Shown here: positions 8,353 through 18,723 of the stretch, piece after piece
How positions within the stretch are numbered: position 1 is the stretch's first letter
How the letters are laid out: each line of letters starts with the position of its first letter
Source of the DNA: CAZDCZ01 sp964504155
GTDB lineage: Bacteria > Bacteroidota > Bacteroidia > Bacteroidales > UBA12077
Assembly (NCBI GenBank): GCA_964504155.1
Contig: CAZDCZ010000019.1
Location: 1 to 39,559 of the forward strand
Reading direction: 5' to 3'
DNA: 39,559 nt
Made by a program: the position numbers and the translations under genes
The notes under the pieces: generated by a model
Seen by the model: only the letters and a program-made list of their open reading frames with translations
What the model was told of the DNA's origin: nothing
Database searches by the model: none

Positions 8353-8736
8353 ATGAAGCATAATAATGATAATATTGAATTTATTGATGAGCAGCAAGAA
8401 AGAAAAGAATTAAAATTTGGTGCTGTTAAAGATTTGCTCGATGGAAGCGTGCTTACAAAAGATATTGTTGTAAAACAAATTCCATTTATTATATTCTTAA
8501 CAATATTGGCTTTTTTTTATATAGGAAATAGATATCATGCCGAAAAAGTCGTTAGAGAAAGTATTATTTTGCAAAAAGATCTTAAAGAATTGAGAGCCGA
8601 ATCTATTACTATAGCATCTGAATTGATGTTTATTAGTAAACAATCAGAAGTCTCTAAATTAGTGAAAAAACGAAATCTTAATTTAAAAGAATCGGTTGTG
8701 CCACCAAAAAAAATAATTATTAAAAAAAATTATTAA
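8353..8736 (+). CDS. ftsL: FtsL-like divisome membrane protein
   Basis: A 127-residue single-pass protein: a charged cytoplasmic N-terminus of about 43 residues, one transmembrane helix (PFIIFLTILAFFYIGNRY, about 44-61), then a periplasmic coiled-coil-like helix (EKVVRESIILQKDLKELRAES) and a Lys-rich tail. Topology, size and position between rsmH and the transpeptidase gene match the Bacteroidota FtsL-like family, which in the division complex would scaffold FtsQ and FtsW/FtsI. Sequence conservation in FtsL is always low, so the call depends on context. The long cytoplasmic tail is typical of this phylum. No separate ftsB is present in the window. Confidence 0.8.
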   Translation: MKHNNDNIEFIDEQQERKELKFGAVKDLLDGSVLTKDIVVKQIPFIIFLTILAFFYIGNRYHAEKVVRESIILQKDLKELRAESITIASELMFISKQSEVSKLVKKRNLNLKESVVPPKKIIIKKNY

Positions 8737-8743
8737 AAAAATA

Positions 8744-10870
8744 ATGCCATTAAAAAAAGATATAGTATGGAGAGTAGGTGTAACTTATGTTTTTGTTCTT
8801 GTTTTGGCTGGAATAATTGCAGGAAAAGTGTTATACATCCAAATTGTTGATGGTGGAGAATTGCGAAAAAAATCAAAAACAATAAATTACGAAGACATTA
8901 TTGTAGAATCGAATAGAGGAGACATCTTGGCTGCCGATGGAAGATTATTGGCAAGTTCTATTCCTTACTACGAAATAAGAATGGATACTCGTAGTACAGG
9001 AATGGACGATAAAGTTTTTTTAAAAAATATAGATTCTTTAGCTTATTGTTTATCGGGATATTTTAAAGATAAAACGGCAAACGAATATAAAAATGAGTTT
9101 GTTAAAGCTAGAAGAAATAACGAGAGATTTCATTTAATTAAGCGACGAGTAAATTATAATCAATTAAAAGAAATAAAGAAATTTCCTCTTTTTCGCTTAG
9201 GTCAGTATAAAGGTGGAATTATTGTAATTCCTACTAATATTAGAATACAACCTCATGTAAATCTTGCTTCTAGAACCATTGGCTATACTACAAAAAGTCG
9301 ATCCGACAATTCTGTTGGTATTGAAGGTGCATACGATAACGACTTAAAAGGAGTTGAAGGTGTACGATTAATGCAAAAACTTAATGGTAATGTATGGATT
9401 CCTGTAAACGATGGTAATGAAGTGGAACCAAAAGATGGGAATGATGTTGTTACAACTATCGATGTAAATATTCAGGATGTTGCCGAGAGTGCTTTAATGC
9501 GCCAATTGAAAATTCAGGAAGCTCATCACGGAACTGTTGTTTTAATGGAAGTTTCAACCGGAGAAGTTAAGGCTATTGCTAATTTAGAACGTAATAGTAA
9601 AGGCGAATATAAAGAAACGTATAATTATGCTGTTGGAGAAAGTACAGAACCCGGATCTACTTTTAAGCTTGCAAGTATGATTGCTGTTCTCGAAGATGGT
9701 TATGTCGATATGAACGATTCTGTTGACACCGAGAAAGGAATAGTTTATTATTACGATACTAAAATGAGCGATTCTAAGATTGGAGGATATGGAAAAATCT
9801 CTGTTAGAGATGCTTTCGTAGTTTCGTCAAATGTAGGGATATCTAAAATTATTACTAAATATTATACCGGTAAAGAACATAAATTTATCGATAGATTATA
9901 TCGAATGAATTTGAATAAGAAATTGGGCCTAGATATTAAAGGAGAAGGAAAACCAAATATTAAATATCCAGGCGATAAATTGTGGTCGGGAATTTCTCTG
10001 CCTATGATGTCAATAGGGTACGAAGTTCAGATGACCCCATTACAAATACTTACCTTTTATAATGCTATTGCAAATAATGGGAAAATGATAAAACCTATGT
10101 TTGTAAAATCGTTGATGTATCATGGTGATGTAGTTAAAAGCTTCGAGACAAAAATAATTAGTCAATCTATATGTTCGCATTTAACATTAAAAAAAGTGCA
10201 AGAAATGCTCGAAGGAGTAGTTGAGAATGGAACAGCTAGAAATTTAAAAAATAGTAATTATAAAATTGCGGGAAAAACCGGAACTGCCCAAATTGCAAAT
10301 AAAAAACTCGGGTATAAAGATAATTTAAAGATTAGTTATCAGGCATCTTTTGTGGGGTATTTCCCTGCCGATAATCCAAAATATTCGTGTATTGTTGTTG
10401 TAAATTCTCCATCAAAAAATGTGTATTACGGAAACCTTGTTGCCGGTCCTGTTTTTAAAGAAATTGCCGATAAAGTTTATGCCACAAGAATTGATATGCA
10501 CAAAAGTGTAAATAAAATTTACAATAATTCTAAAACAAAAATAGCATATACTAAAAATAGTTATAAAGATGAATTAGTTTATGTCTTAAATAGTTTAGGA
10601 ATACCTGTTAATGACGAGCAGGTAGATTCTGATTGGGTTCTTACATCAAAAAAAGATTCTTTTATTAAACTTTCTAATAGATATATTGACAAAGGAATTA
10701 TGCCAAAAGTTGTTGGAATGGGAGTAAAAGATGCTGTATATATATTAGAAAATTTAGGGCTTGAAGTAAAAATTGATGGAAAAGGAAGTATCCAAAACCA
10801 ATCGATACAATATGGCAAAAGAATAGAAAAAGGAGACAAAGTAGTATTAACAATGTCGTTTACAGAATGA
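8744..10870 (+). CDS. ftsI: division-specific peptidoglycan transpeptidase with PASTA domain (PBP2b/FtsI type)
   Basis: Class B penicillin-binding protein, 708 residues, that crosslinks septal peptidoglycan. It has an N-terminal transmembrane anchor (about 10-33), then the pedestal with SNRGDILAADGRLLA (56-70). The transpeptidase domain has the active-site Ser305 in STFK (305-308), SSN at 361-363 and KTGT at 511-514. A single C-terminal PASTA domain covers about 650-708 (MPKVVGMGVKDAVYILENLGL). PASTA on the division PBP is usual in Bacteroidota though absent from E. coli FtsI. The stop overlaps the murE start by 4 nt. Partnership with FtsW, encoded downstream, is expected. Confidence 0.93.
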   Translation: MPLKKDIVWRVGVTYVFVLVLAGIIAGKVLYIQIVDGGELRKKSKTINYEDIIVESNRGDILAADGRLLASSIPYYEIRMDTRSTGMDDKVFLKNIDSLAYCLSGYFKDKTANEYKNEFVKARRNNERFHLIKRRVNYNQLKEIKKFPLFRLGQYKGGIIVIPTNIRIQPHVNLASRTIGYTTKSRSDNSVGIEGAYDNDLKGVEGVRLMQKLNGNVWIPVNDGNEVEPKDGNDVVTTIDVNIQDVAESALMRQLKIQEAHHGTVVLMEVSTGEVKAIANLERNSKGEYKETYNYAVGESTEPGSTFKLASMIAVLEDGYVDMNDSVDTEKGIVYYYDTKMSDSKIGGYGKISVRDAFVVSSNVGISKIITKYYTGKEHKFIDRLYRMNLNKKLGLDIKGEGKPNIKYPGDKLWSGISLPMMSIGYEVQMTPLQILTFYNAIANNGKMIKPMFVKSLMYHGDVVKSFETKIISQSICSHLTLKKVQEMLEGVVENGTARNLKNSNYKIAGKTGTAQIANKKLGYKDNLKISYQASFVGYFPADNPKYSCIVVVNSPSKNVYYGNLVAGPVFKEIADKVYATRIDMHKSVNKIYNNSKTKIAYTKNSYKDELVYVLNSLGIPVNDEQVDSDWVLTSKKDSFIKLSNRYIDKGIMPKVVGMGVKDAVYILENLGLEVKIDGKGSIQNQSIQYGKRIEKGDKVVLTMSFTE

Positions 10871-12333
10871 TGAGACCTTTAAGTGAAATATTAGAGAATT
10901 TAGATACCCAAAAAATAATTGGTAGGGTTAATATTCGAGTGGCTGAAATTAGATTCGATTCTCGAACTGTGAAAAATGGCGATTTATTTGTTGCTGTAAA
11001 AGGTTCGCAAGTTGATAGTCATAAGTTTATTAATAATGTAGTAGAAAATGCAGTAGCTGCTGTTGTGTGTGAAAACTTACCAGAACAAATTAGCGATAAA
11101 GTTACTTATATTGTTGTTAAAGATAGTAGTAAGGCTTTGGGTATTATTGCTTCTGTTTTTTACGATAATCCATCATCAAAATTAAAACTTATTGGAGTTA
11201 CCGGAACAAACGGAAAAACTACTACTGTAACATTGTTATATAACTTATTTCGAAAATTAGGATATAAAGTAGGAGTTTTATCAACGGTACGAAATTATAT
11301 TAACAATAAAAAAATAGATGCTACTCATACAACTCCCGATGCAGTTCAAATTAATAACTTACTCAATAAAATGATAATTGAGGGTTGCGAATATTGTTTT
11401 ATGGAAGTTAGCTCTCATGCAATACATCAGAATAGAATTGCAGGATTAAATTATTATGGTGCAATATTTACAAATATTACTCACGATCATTTAGATTATC
11501 ATAAAGCTTTTGCTGAATATATTAATGTTAAAAAATCATTTTTCGATAATCTTAATAAAAATGCTTTTGCTTTAATAAATATCGACGATAAAAATGGTAA
11601 AATAATGGTTCAAAATACCAAGGCGATAGTTAAAACTTATGGAATAAAGTCATTAGCCGATTATAAAGCTAGAATAATAGAAAGTCATTTCGATGGCTCG
11701 CTTATTAATATTGAGAATGTTGATGTATGGACACATTTTATTGGAGAATTTAATGTTTATAATTTACTCTCGGTATATGCATGTGCATTAGCGCTTAATC
11801 AAGAGAGTTACAGTGTTCTTACTGCAATTAGTGAATTGAAACCTGTTGAAGGGCGTTTCGAGACTATTGTTTCGAAAAATAACATTACTGCAATAGTCGA
11901 TTATGCTCATACTCCCGATGCATTGAAGAATGTATTAAAAGCAATAAATAAAATATTAAAAAGTAATCAAAAGTTAATTACGGTTGTTGGTGCGGGTGGC
12001 GATAGAGATAAAACCAAAAGACCCGAGATGGCTAAAATAGTTGTAGCAAATAGTAATAAAATTGTTTTTACTTCTGATAATCCGCGAACAGAAGATCCTA
12101 AGACAATTATCAATGATATGAAAGAAGGACTGGAAGATAAAGATAAAAAGAAAATCCTTACTGTTATTGATAGACGTGAAGCCATAAGAACAGCTTGTTT
12201 CTTGGCCGAAGAAAATGATATTGTCCTTATTGCAGGAAAAGGACATGAAACATATCAGGAAATAAATGGAGAGCGAAATCATTTCGACGATAGAGAAGAA
12301 GTGAGAATAATATTTAAAGAAATAAATAACTAA
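10867..12333 (+). CDS. murE: UDP-MurNAc-L-Ala-D-Glu:meso-diaminopimelate ligase MurE
   Basis: Cytoplasmic ATP-dependent Mur ligase, 488 residues, adding the third residue of the peptide stem. The P-loop GTNGKTT is at 113-119, SSHAIHQNR follows in the central domain, and the C-terminal domain carries DNPR at 404-407, the Arg-containing motif that selects meso-diaminopimelate over lysine. This implies DAP-type peptidoglycan. The start shown is the first of two adjacent ATG codons (10867 and 10870); either could be used, and the first overlaps the transpeptidase stop. mraY follows after 6 nt. Confidence 0.95.
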   Translation: MMRPLSEILENLDTQKIIGRVNIRVAEIRFDSRTVKNGDLFVAVKGSQVDSHKFINNVVENAVAAVVCENLPEQISDKVTYIVVKDSSKALGIIASVFYDNPSSKLKLIGVTGTNGKTTTVTLLYNLFRKLGYKVGVLSTVRNYINNKKIDATHTTPDAVQINNLLNKMIIEGCEYCFMEVSSHAIHQNRIAGLNYYGAIFTNITHDHLDYHKAFAEYINVKKSFFDNLNKNAFALINIDDKNGKIMVQNTKAIVKTYGIKSLADYKARIIESHFDGSLINIENVDVWTHFIGEFNVYNLLSVYACALALNQESYSVLTAISELKPVEGRFETIVSKNNITAIVDYAHTPDALKNVLKAINKILKSNQKLITVVGAGGDRDKTKRPEMAKIVVANSNKIVFTSDNPRTEDPKTIINDMKEGLEDKDKKKILTVIDRREAIRTACFLAEENDIVLIAGKGHETYQEINGERNHFDDREEVRIIFKEINN

Positions 12334-12339
12334 TACAAT

Positions 12340-13590
12340 ATGCTTTATTATCTGTTTGAATATTTAGAAAAACTTAATTTCCCGGGAGCCGGAATGTTTC
12401 AATATATTTCGTTTCGCTCAGGAATGACTGTTATTACATCTTTAGTTATATCATTAATTTTTGGAAAGCAAATTATTAATATTTTACGTAAAAAGCAGAT
12501 CGGGGAAGAAGTTCGTGATTTAGGACTGAAAGGTCAAAAGTCAAAAGACGGAACACCTACAATGGGTGGTATTATTATTCTTACATCTATTATTATCCCA
12601 ACTATGCTGTTTGCCGATCTTAAAAATATTTATGTAATATTAATGTTGATTACTACAATATGGATGGGAATAATCGGATTTATTGACGATTATATTAAAA
12701 TTTTCAGAAAAAATAAAAAAGGATTAGCAGGTAAATTTAAAATACTAGGACAAGTTGGGCTTGGATTAATTGTTGGAATAACACTTTACATGAACGATGA
12801 TGTAGTTGTACGCGAAAATATACCACATATATTAGATTCACAAAAGTTTGAATTAATCGATAATTTAGAAAATATAAACGATAAAGAAATTATAGAAACA
12901 AAAGATGTGAAATCTACAAAAACTACCATTCCGTTCTTTAAAAATAACGAATTCGATTATGCATACCTAGTCTCATTTCTTGGTAAGAAAAGCGAAAAAT
13001 GGGCATGGCTTGTTTTTATATTTTTTGTTATTTTAATTGTTACGGCTGTTTCTAATGGAGCAAATCTTACCGATGGTCTCGATGGCTTGGCAACAAGTTC
13101 ATCAGCAATTATTGGTGTAACTTTGGGTATTTTGGCCTATGTATCGGGTAATACAATTTTTTCCGATTATCTAAATATTATGTATATCCCTAATGTTGGC
13201 GAATTAGCAATATTTATTAGTGCTTTTATTGGTGCTACGATAGGGTTTATGTGGTATAATTCCTATCCTGCTCAGGTATTTATGGGCGATACAGGAAGTC
13301 TTGCTTTAGGTGGTATTATTGCTGTTTTTGCAATTATTATTCGCAAAGAATTGTTAATTCCAATTCTCTGTGGAGTGTTTCTTATGGAAAGTCTTTCTGT
13401 TATAATGCAGGTAAGCTATTTTAAATATACTAAAAGAAAAACAGGTATAGGAAAAAGAATATTTAAAATGGCTCCTTTACATCATCATTATCAAATAAAA
13501 GGCTATCCTGAACCTAAAATTGTAACTCGATTTATGATTGTGGGAATTATTTTAGCCGTTATAACAATTGTTACATTAAAAATAAGATAA
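12340..13590 (+). CDS. mraY: phospho-MurNAc-pentapeptide transferase MraY
   Basis: Integral membrane enzyme that makes lipid I from UDP-MurNAc-pentapeptide and undecaprenyl phosphate. Its 416 residues contain about ten membrane helices. Signature blocks are TPTMGGIIIL (72-81), the Asp pair at 116-117, NLTDGLDGLA (242-251), MGDTGSLALGG (315-325) and the MAPLHHHY loop (377-384). It is longer than E. coli MraY (360 residues) because of a charged extramembrane insertion at about 152-200. Such an insertion is known in Bacteroidota MraY. It lies between murE (6 nt) and murD (10 nt). Confidence 0.95.
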   Translation: MLYYLFEYLEKLNFPGAGMFQYISFRSGMTVITSLVISLIFGKQIINILRKKQIGEEVRDLGLKGQKSKDGTPTMGGIIILTSIIIPTMLFADLKNIYVILMLITTIWMGIIGFIDDYIKIFRKNKKGLAGKFKILGQVGLGLIVGITLYMNDDVVVRENIPHILDSQKFELIDNLENINDKEIIETKDVKSTKTTIPFFKNNEFDYAYLVSFLGKKSEKWAWLVFIFFVILIVTAVSNGANLTDGLDGLATSSSAIIGVTLGILAYVSGNTIFSDYLNIMYIPNVGELAIFISAFIGATIGFMWYNSYPAQVFMGDTGSLALGGIIAVFAIIIRKELLIPILCGVFLMESLSVIMQVSYFKYTKRKTGIGKRIFKMAPLHHHYQIKGYPEPKIVTRFMIVGIILAVITIVTLKIR

Positions 13591-13600
13591 TAAAAAACTA

Positions 13601-14935
13601 ATGAACAAAAGAATTGTAATACTTGGTGCCGGAGAAAGTGGAGTGGGATCTGCAGTTTTAGCTAAAAAACTGGGGAACGATGTTTTTGTGTCCGATTTCG
13701 GAAGTATTAAAAATGTATATAAGAAAAAACTTAATGAGAAAAATATTTCATGGGAAGATGAAAAACATACTGAAAGTATGATTTTAAATGCCGATGAAAT
13801 TATTAAAAGTCCCGGAATAAGTGAAAAGGCACCTATTGTTATAAAAGCAAAAGAAAAAAATATTCCTATAATCTCCGAAATTGAATTTGCCGGCAGACAT
13901 ACCGATGCATTTAAAATATGCATTACCGGTAGTAATGGAAAAACTACTACAACAATGTTAATTTATTATATTCTTTCGAATGCAGGATTAAATGTTGGTA
14001 TTGCAGGGAATATTGGTAAAAGTTTTGCCCTTCAAGTTGCCGAAGAAAAATTCGATTATTATGTAATCGAATTAAGCAGTTTTCAACTCGATGGAATGTG
14101 TAATTTTAAAGCCGAGATGGCTATAATAATGAATATAACACCCGATCATCTCGATAGATATAATGGAATGCAAGACTATATTAACTCTAAATATAGAATA
14201 GTTCAAAATCAAACCCCAAACGATTATTTTATTTTTTGGGCCGAGGATCAAATACTTATTCAAGAAAATAAAAAAAGAAAAATTCTTTCTAAACACCTTC
14301 CTTTCGCACTGAATACTGAGATAGAACAAGGTGCTTTTGTTTGTGAAAATATAATTAAGTTTAAATATACTAATAAAGATTTCGATATGTCAGTTAACGA
14401 ATTAGCATTAAAAGGGCAGCACAATACTTATAACTCTATGGCTGCAGGTATTGCCACACAGGTGCTGAAAATCAGAAAAGAAGTTATTCGTGAAAGTTTA
14501 AGTAGCTTTAAAGGAGTAGAACATAGACTCGAATCTGTTTTAAAAGTTCAGGGAATAGAGTTTATTAACGATTCAAAAGCTACAAATATCAATTCTACTT
14601 GGTATGCTTTAGAAAGCATGAACGATAAATTAATATGGATTGTTGGTGGAGTTGATAAAGGAAACGATTATTCTTTGCTAGAAGACCTTGTTAGGCAGAA
14701 AGTTAAAGCAATAGTGTGTCTTGGAAAAGATAATGAAAAAATTCATAATGCTTTTAAAGGTATTGTTGATACTATTGTTGATACACAATCGGCGTCCGAA
14801 GCTGTTAAAACAGCTTATTATCTTGGCAGTAAAGACGATACTGTATTATTGTCTCCTGCTTGTGCAAGTTTCGACTTATTTAATAATTATGAAGAAAGAG
14901 GTAATTTATTTAAAAAAGCAGTTCGCGATTTATAA
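13601..14935 (+). CDS. murD: UDP-MurNAc-L-Ala:D-glutamate ligase MurD
   Basis: Mur ligase of 444 residues that adds D-glutamate to UDP-MurNAc-L-alanine. It shows an N-terminal Rossmann-like loop GAGESGVGSA (9-18), the SPGIS motif near residue 70, the ATP P-loop GSNGKTTTT (110-118), ELSSFQLD in the central domain, NDSKATN in the middle, and LLSPACASFDLF at the C-terminus. Length and order of motifs match the family. It is followed by 62 nt with no clear promoter or terminator and then ftsW, so the transcript probably continues. Confidence 0.95.
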   Translation: MNKRIVILGAGESGVGSAVLAKKLGNDVFVSDFGSIKNVYKKKLNEKNISWEDEKHTESMILNADEIIKSPGISEKAPIVIKAKEKNIPIISEIEFAGRHTDAFKICITGSNGKTTTTMLIYYILSNAGLNVGIAGNIGKSFALQVAEEKFDYYVIELSSFQLDGMCNFKAEMAIIMNITPDHLDRYNGMQDYINSKYRIVQNQTPNDYFIFWAEDQILIQENKKRKILSKHLPFALNTEIEQGAFVCENIIKFKYTNKDFDMSVNELALKGQHNTYNSMAAGIATQVLKIRKEVIRESLSSFKGVEHRLESVLKVQGIEFINDSKATNINSTWYALESMNDKLIWIVGGVDKGNDYSLLEDLVRQKVKAIVCLGKDNEKIHNAFKGIVDTIVDTQSASEAVKTAYYLGSKDDTVLLSPACASFDLFNNYEERGNLFKKAVRDL

Positions 14936-14997
14936 AAGGTATAAATAGAATTGTTGCTTAATAATTGCATGTAAGCAGAAAATGAAATTGAAAACAA

Positions 14998-16155
14998 ATG
15001 AAATTAAAAGAGGTATTATCGAAGTATTTTAAAGGCGATGGAATAATATGGGGTATTATTCTTTTGTTGTCAATTGTTTCGTTATTAGCAGTTTATAGCT
15101 CTACCGGAACACTTGCATATAAATATCATGGAGGTAATACTGCATATTACGTTCTTAAACATTTTTCGTTATTGGTTTTCGGATTTGTAGTAATTTTTAT
15201 TACTCATTTAATACCATATAAATTTTATTCTCGATTATCGCAATTATTTCTTTATGTGTCGATATTTATGCTTGGCATAACTTTAGTTCTGGGTACAAGC
15301 CTAAATCAAGCATCACGTTGGTTAACCTTGCCGGGAATTGGATTAACAATTCAAACATCTGATTTTGCCAAACTTGCGTTGATAATGTATTTAGCTAGAG
15401 TATTGTCGTTACGTCAAGATAGGATCGATAAATTCGACGGAATTATTGTTCATTTAATCTTACCGATAGTTTTTGTGTGTGGATTAATAATGCCTGCTAA
15501 TTTATCAACAGCATTAATATTATCTGCAACATCAATGGTATTGTTATTTATTGGTAGAGTGCCTACTAGATACCTGCTTGGAGTTGCCGGAGTTGGTGTT
15601 TTAGCAATATCTTTATTGGTGGCAGGTGTCTTAGTGTCGAAAGAAAAAGGAAGGGTAGGAACTTGGCAAAATAGAATTGAAAATTATATAGGAAATGAAA
15701 ATGGGGATAATTATCAGGTCGAACAAAGTAAAATAGCTATTGCTTCTGGAGGCTTTTTTGGTAAAGGTCCGGGAAATAGTTCACAAAGGAATTTTTTGCC
15801 GCATCCATATTCCGATTTTATTTATTCTATAATTATTGAAGAATATGGATTCTTCGGCGGGTTTTTTATTCTATTATTATATTTAGTACTATTATATCGA
15901 GCTGGCGTTATTGTTCGAAAAACAAAACGTACTTTTGCCGCTTTTTTATCAATAGGATTGGCAATAAGTCTAACTTTTCAAGCAATGATAAATATGGGTG
16001 TTGCAGTAAATGTTTTTCCTGTAACCGGTCAAACATTGCCATTAGTTAGTATGGGAGGTTCATCGTTATTATTTACCGGTGTTGCCTTAGGTATAATATT
16101 AAGTGTAAGTCGAAGCGTGCAAATCGACGAAGAATATCAGAGCGAAGAAACTTAG
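14998..16155 (+). CDS. ftsW: septal peptidoglycan glycosyltransferase FtsW
   Basis: SEDS-family polytopic membrane protein, 385 residues with about ten helices, that polymerises lipid II together with the division transpeptidase. Visible features are YSSTGTLAY after the first helix, the long fourth loop, the conserved SKIAIASGGFFGKGPGNSSQRNF region split by a strongly polar periplasmic segment, the HPYSDFIYSIIIEEYGF block, and PVTGQTLPLVSMGGSSL near the C-terminus. Its position between murD and murG marks it as FtsW and not RodA. The start is the ATG at 14998; there is no strong Shine-Dalgarno, as is usual here. Confidence 0.94.
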   Translation: MKLKEVLSKYFKGDGIIWGIILLLSIVSLLAVYSSTGTLAYKYHGGNTAYYVLKHFSLLVFGFVVIFITHLIPYKFYSRLSQLFLYVSIFMLGITLVLGTSLNQASRWLTLPGIGLTIQTSDFAKLALIMYLARVLSLRQDRIDKFDGIIVHLILPIVFVCGLIMPANLSTALILSATSMVLLFIGRVPTRYLLGVAGVGVLAISLLVAGVLVSKEKGRVGTWQNRIENYIGNENGDNYQVEQSKIAIASGGFFGKGPGNSSQRNFLPHPYSDFIYSIIIEEYGFFGGFFILLLYLVLLYRAGVIVRKTKRTFAAFLSIGLAISLTFQAMINMGVAVNVFPVTGQTLPLVSMGGSSLLFTGVALGIILSVSRSVQIDEEYQSEET

Positions 16156-16184
16156 TGTAATAATAAATTATACAACATTATAAA

Positions 16185-17291
16185 ATGCAAGCTAATAAGA
16201 ACAAAAATATAATCATAAGTGGAGGAGGAACAGGAGGACACATATTTCCTGCTATTTCTATTGCAAATGCATTGAAAAATATTGATAAAAATATTAATAT
16301 TCTTTTTGTAGGAGCAAAAGGAAAAATTGAAATGGAGAAAGTCCCTGCTGCCGGATATAAAATTATTGGTTTGCCAATTGCAGGTTTTCAACGACGTATT
16401 AGTTTTAAAAACATAACTTTATTCTTTAAGTTATTTAAAAGCCTAGTTTTATCGAAAAAAATAATAAAAAATTTTAAACCCGATATAGTTGTGGGAGTTG
16501 GTGGTTATGCCAGTGGTCCGGTGCTGATGATGGCTAATAGAAAGAAAATTCCAACTCTTATTCAAGAGCAAAATTCATATGCAGGTATTACAAATAAATT
16601 ACTTGCTCGAAAAGCAAAGAAAATATGTGTTGCTTACAAAGAAATGGGGAAGTATTTTCCAAACGAGAAAATTATATTTTCGGGAAATCCTGTACGACAA
16701 GATTTATTAAATTATATAAATAATAAACCTGTTGCCTTAAAACATTTTGAGCTCGATAGTAATAAAAAAGTTGTACTTGTTCTTGGCGGAAGCCTAGGTG
16801 CTCGAACTATAAATAATAGTATTATTTCTAATATAGAAAATTTATTAAAAGAGAATATTCAAATACTATGGCAAACAGGGAAGAATTATTATAATGAGGC
16901 AGTTAATTCAATTAAAAATATAGAGAATTCTAATATTCATGTTCTCGATTTTATTAAAAGAATGGATTTAGCATATTCTGCTGCCGATATTATTATTTCT
17001 CGGGCAGGTGCCGGAACAATTTCAGAATTAAGCTTAGTTGCGAAACCTGTTATTTTAGTTCCTTCACCTAATGTTGCAGAAGATCATCAAACAAAGAATG
17101 CCATGGCATTAGTAAAAAATCAAGCTGCAATATTAGTTGCCGATAGCGAAGCAAAAGAAAAATTGATTGAAACAGTATTCTTGTTAAAAAACGATGAGGA
17201 TAAAATAAATAAACTTGCAATAAATATTGCTAAAATGGCTATGCCCGATTCTGCAGCAATTATTGCAAACGAAATATTAAATTTAATTTAA
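16185..17291 (+). CDS. murG: lipid II synthase MurG
   Basis: Peripheral GT-B glycosyltransferase of 368 residues that transfers GlcNAc from UDP-GlcNAc onto lipid I. Diagnostic blocks are the glycine-rich GGGTGGHIFPA (13-23), VGVGGYASGPV, IQEQNSYAG, LGGSLGARTIN, and in the C-terminal nucleotide-binding half ISRAGAGTISEL and PVILVPSPNVAEDHQTKNA. It lies 29 nt downstream of ftsW and 10 nt before murC. Length is normal for the family. Confidence 0.96.
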   Translation: MQANKNKNIIISGGGTGGHIFPAISIANALKNIDKNINILFVGAKGKIEMEKVPAAGYKIIGLPIAGFQRRISFKNITLFFKLFKSLVLSKKIIKNFKPDIVVGVGGYASGPVLMMANRKKIPTLIQEQNSYAGITNKLLARKAKKICVAYKEMGKYFPNEKIIFSGNPVRQDLLNYINNKPVALKHFELDSNKKVVLVLGGSLGARTINNSIISNIENLLKENIQILWQTGKNYYNEAVNSIKNIENSNIHVLDFIKRMDLAYSAADIIISRAGAGTISELSLVAKPVILVPSPNVAEDHQTKNAMALVKNQAAILVADSEAKEKLIETVFLLKNDEDKINKLAINIAKMAMPDSAAIIANEILNLI

Positions 17292-17301
17292 ATAGTTTAG
17301 C

Positions 17302-18672
17302 GTGAATATTAATAAAATACATAATGTTTATTTTGTTGGAATTGGAGGAATAGGAATGAGTGCTATTGCCCGGTATTTTAACTCTATTGGCAAAAATGTA
17401 GCAGGTTACGATAAAGTGTCGAAAGCACTTACAGTAAAGTTAAATAGCGAAGGCATTGATATTCATTTTGACGATAATGTAGAATTAATCGATAAAAAAT
17501 ATAAAAATAAGAATACAACATTAGTAGTTTATACTCCTGCAATACCAAATACTAATAACGAACTGAACTTTTTTATTGAAAACGATTTTATTGTAAAAAA
17601 AAGGTCGGAAGTTTTAGGATTGTTGTGTAGCACTAAACAGGGAATTGCAGTTTCCGGAACTCACGGAAAAACTACAATATCAACTATGATTGCACATCTA
17701 TTAAAGCAATCGACAATTGGGTGTAGTGCTTTTTTGGGCGGAATTTCAAAAAATTACGATAGTAATTATCTTGTTGATATTAATAGTGAAAAAATTGTAA
17801 TAGAAGCCGATGAATTCGATAGATCATTTCTTACATTATATCCCGATATTGCTGTCGTTACAGCAATAGATGCCGACCATCTTGATGTTTACAAGAATGC
17901 AGATAATCTTAAACAGAGCTTCGAACAGTTTATAAATCAAATAAATAATAAAGGGAAGCTAATAATAAAAAAAGGTCTGAATATTAATTATCATAATATA
18001 AAAGACATTGATATTTATAATTATTCCTTAAATGAAAAATCTGATTTTTATGCAGAGAATATAAGAATAGATGAGGGCTTATATATATTCGATTTTATTA
18101 CTCCGAATAGTAGAATCAATAATATAAAACTTGGTTTCCCGGGAATAATTAATGTAGAGAACGCTATTGCTGCACTAAGTGTTGCATATTTGTGTGGAGT
18201 TAAAAGTTTAGAGTTAATGAAGGCTTTAAGTTCATTTAAAGGCATAGTGCGAAGGTTTGATTATCATATCAGAAAAAGCAATTTTGTTTATATCGATGAT
18301 TATGCTCACCATCCTGCCGAATTAAAAGCAACAATAAATTCGGTAAGAGAAATTTATCCGAAGAAAAAAATTACAGGAGTGTTTCAACCGCATTTATTTA
18401 CTAGAACTCGCGATTTTGCCGATGAATTTGCTAAAAGTCTTGATCTATTAGACGAAATAATTTTATTAGATATTTATCCGGCTCGAGAAGTTCCAATAGA
18501 AGGCATTAGTTCAGAAATAATATTTAATAAATTAATTAATAATAATAAAACACTTTGTAAGAAAAATGAATTGTTAAATATATTAATAAATAGAGATCTA
18601 GAAGTATTAATAACATTAGGAGCCGGAGATATTGATGAGTTTGTAAATCCAATAAAAAATATGTTTAAATAA
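17302..18672 (+). CDS. murC: UDP-N-acetylmuramate:L-alanine ligase MurC
   Basis: First Mur ligase, adding L-alanine to UDP-MurNAc, 456 residues. GIGGIGMSA (13-21) is the UDP-binding loop, SGTHGKTT (118-125) the ATP P-loop, EADEFDRSF the metal-binding centre and DYAHHPAE the C-terminal domain motif. The start codon is GTG, 10 nt after the murG stop. Beginning here gives the standard MurC N-terminus (HNVYFVGIGGIGMSA) in the expected place. ftsQ follows after 51 nt. Confidence 0.95.
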   Translation: MNINKIHNVYFVGIGGIGMSAIARYFNSIGKNVAGYDKVSKALTVKLNSEGIDIHFDDNVELIDKKYKNKNTTLVVYTPAIPNTNNELNFFIENDFIVKKRSEVLGLLCSTKQGIAVSGTHGKTTISTMIAHLLKQSTIGCSAFLGGISKNYDSNYLVDINSEKIVIEADEFDRSFLTLYPDIAVVTAIDADHLDVYKNADNLKQSFEQFINQINNKGKLIIKKGLNINYHNIKDIDIYNYSLNEKSDFYAENIRIDEGLYIFDFITPNSRINNIKLGFPGIINVENAIAALSVAYLCGVKSLELMKALSSFKGIVRRFDYHIRKSNFVYIDDYAHHPAELKATINSVREIYPKKKITGVFQPHLFTRTRDFADEFAKSLDLLDEIILLDIYPAREVPIEGISSEIIFNKLINNNKTLCKKNELLNILINRDLEVLITLGAGDIDEFVNPIKNMFK

Positions 18673-18723
18673 GTAATTATGTACAGTAACAATAAACAAA
18701 TTTAGTTTTTGAAGTATTAACAG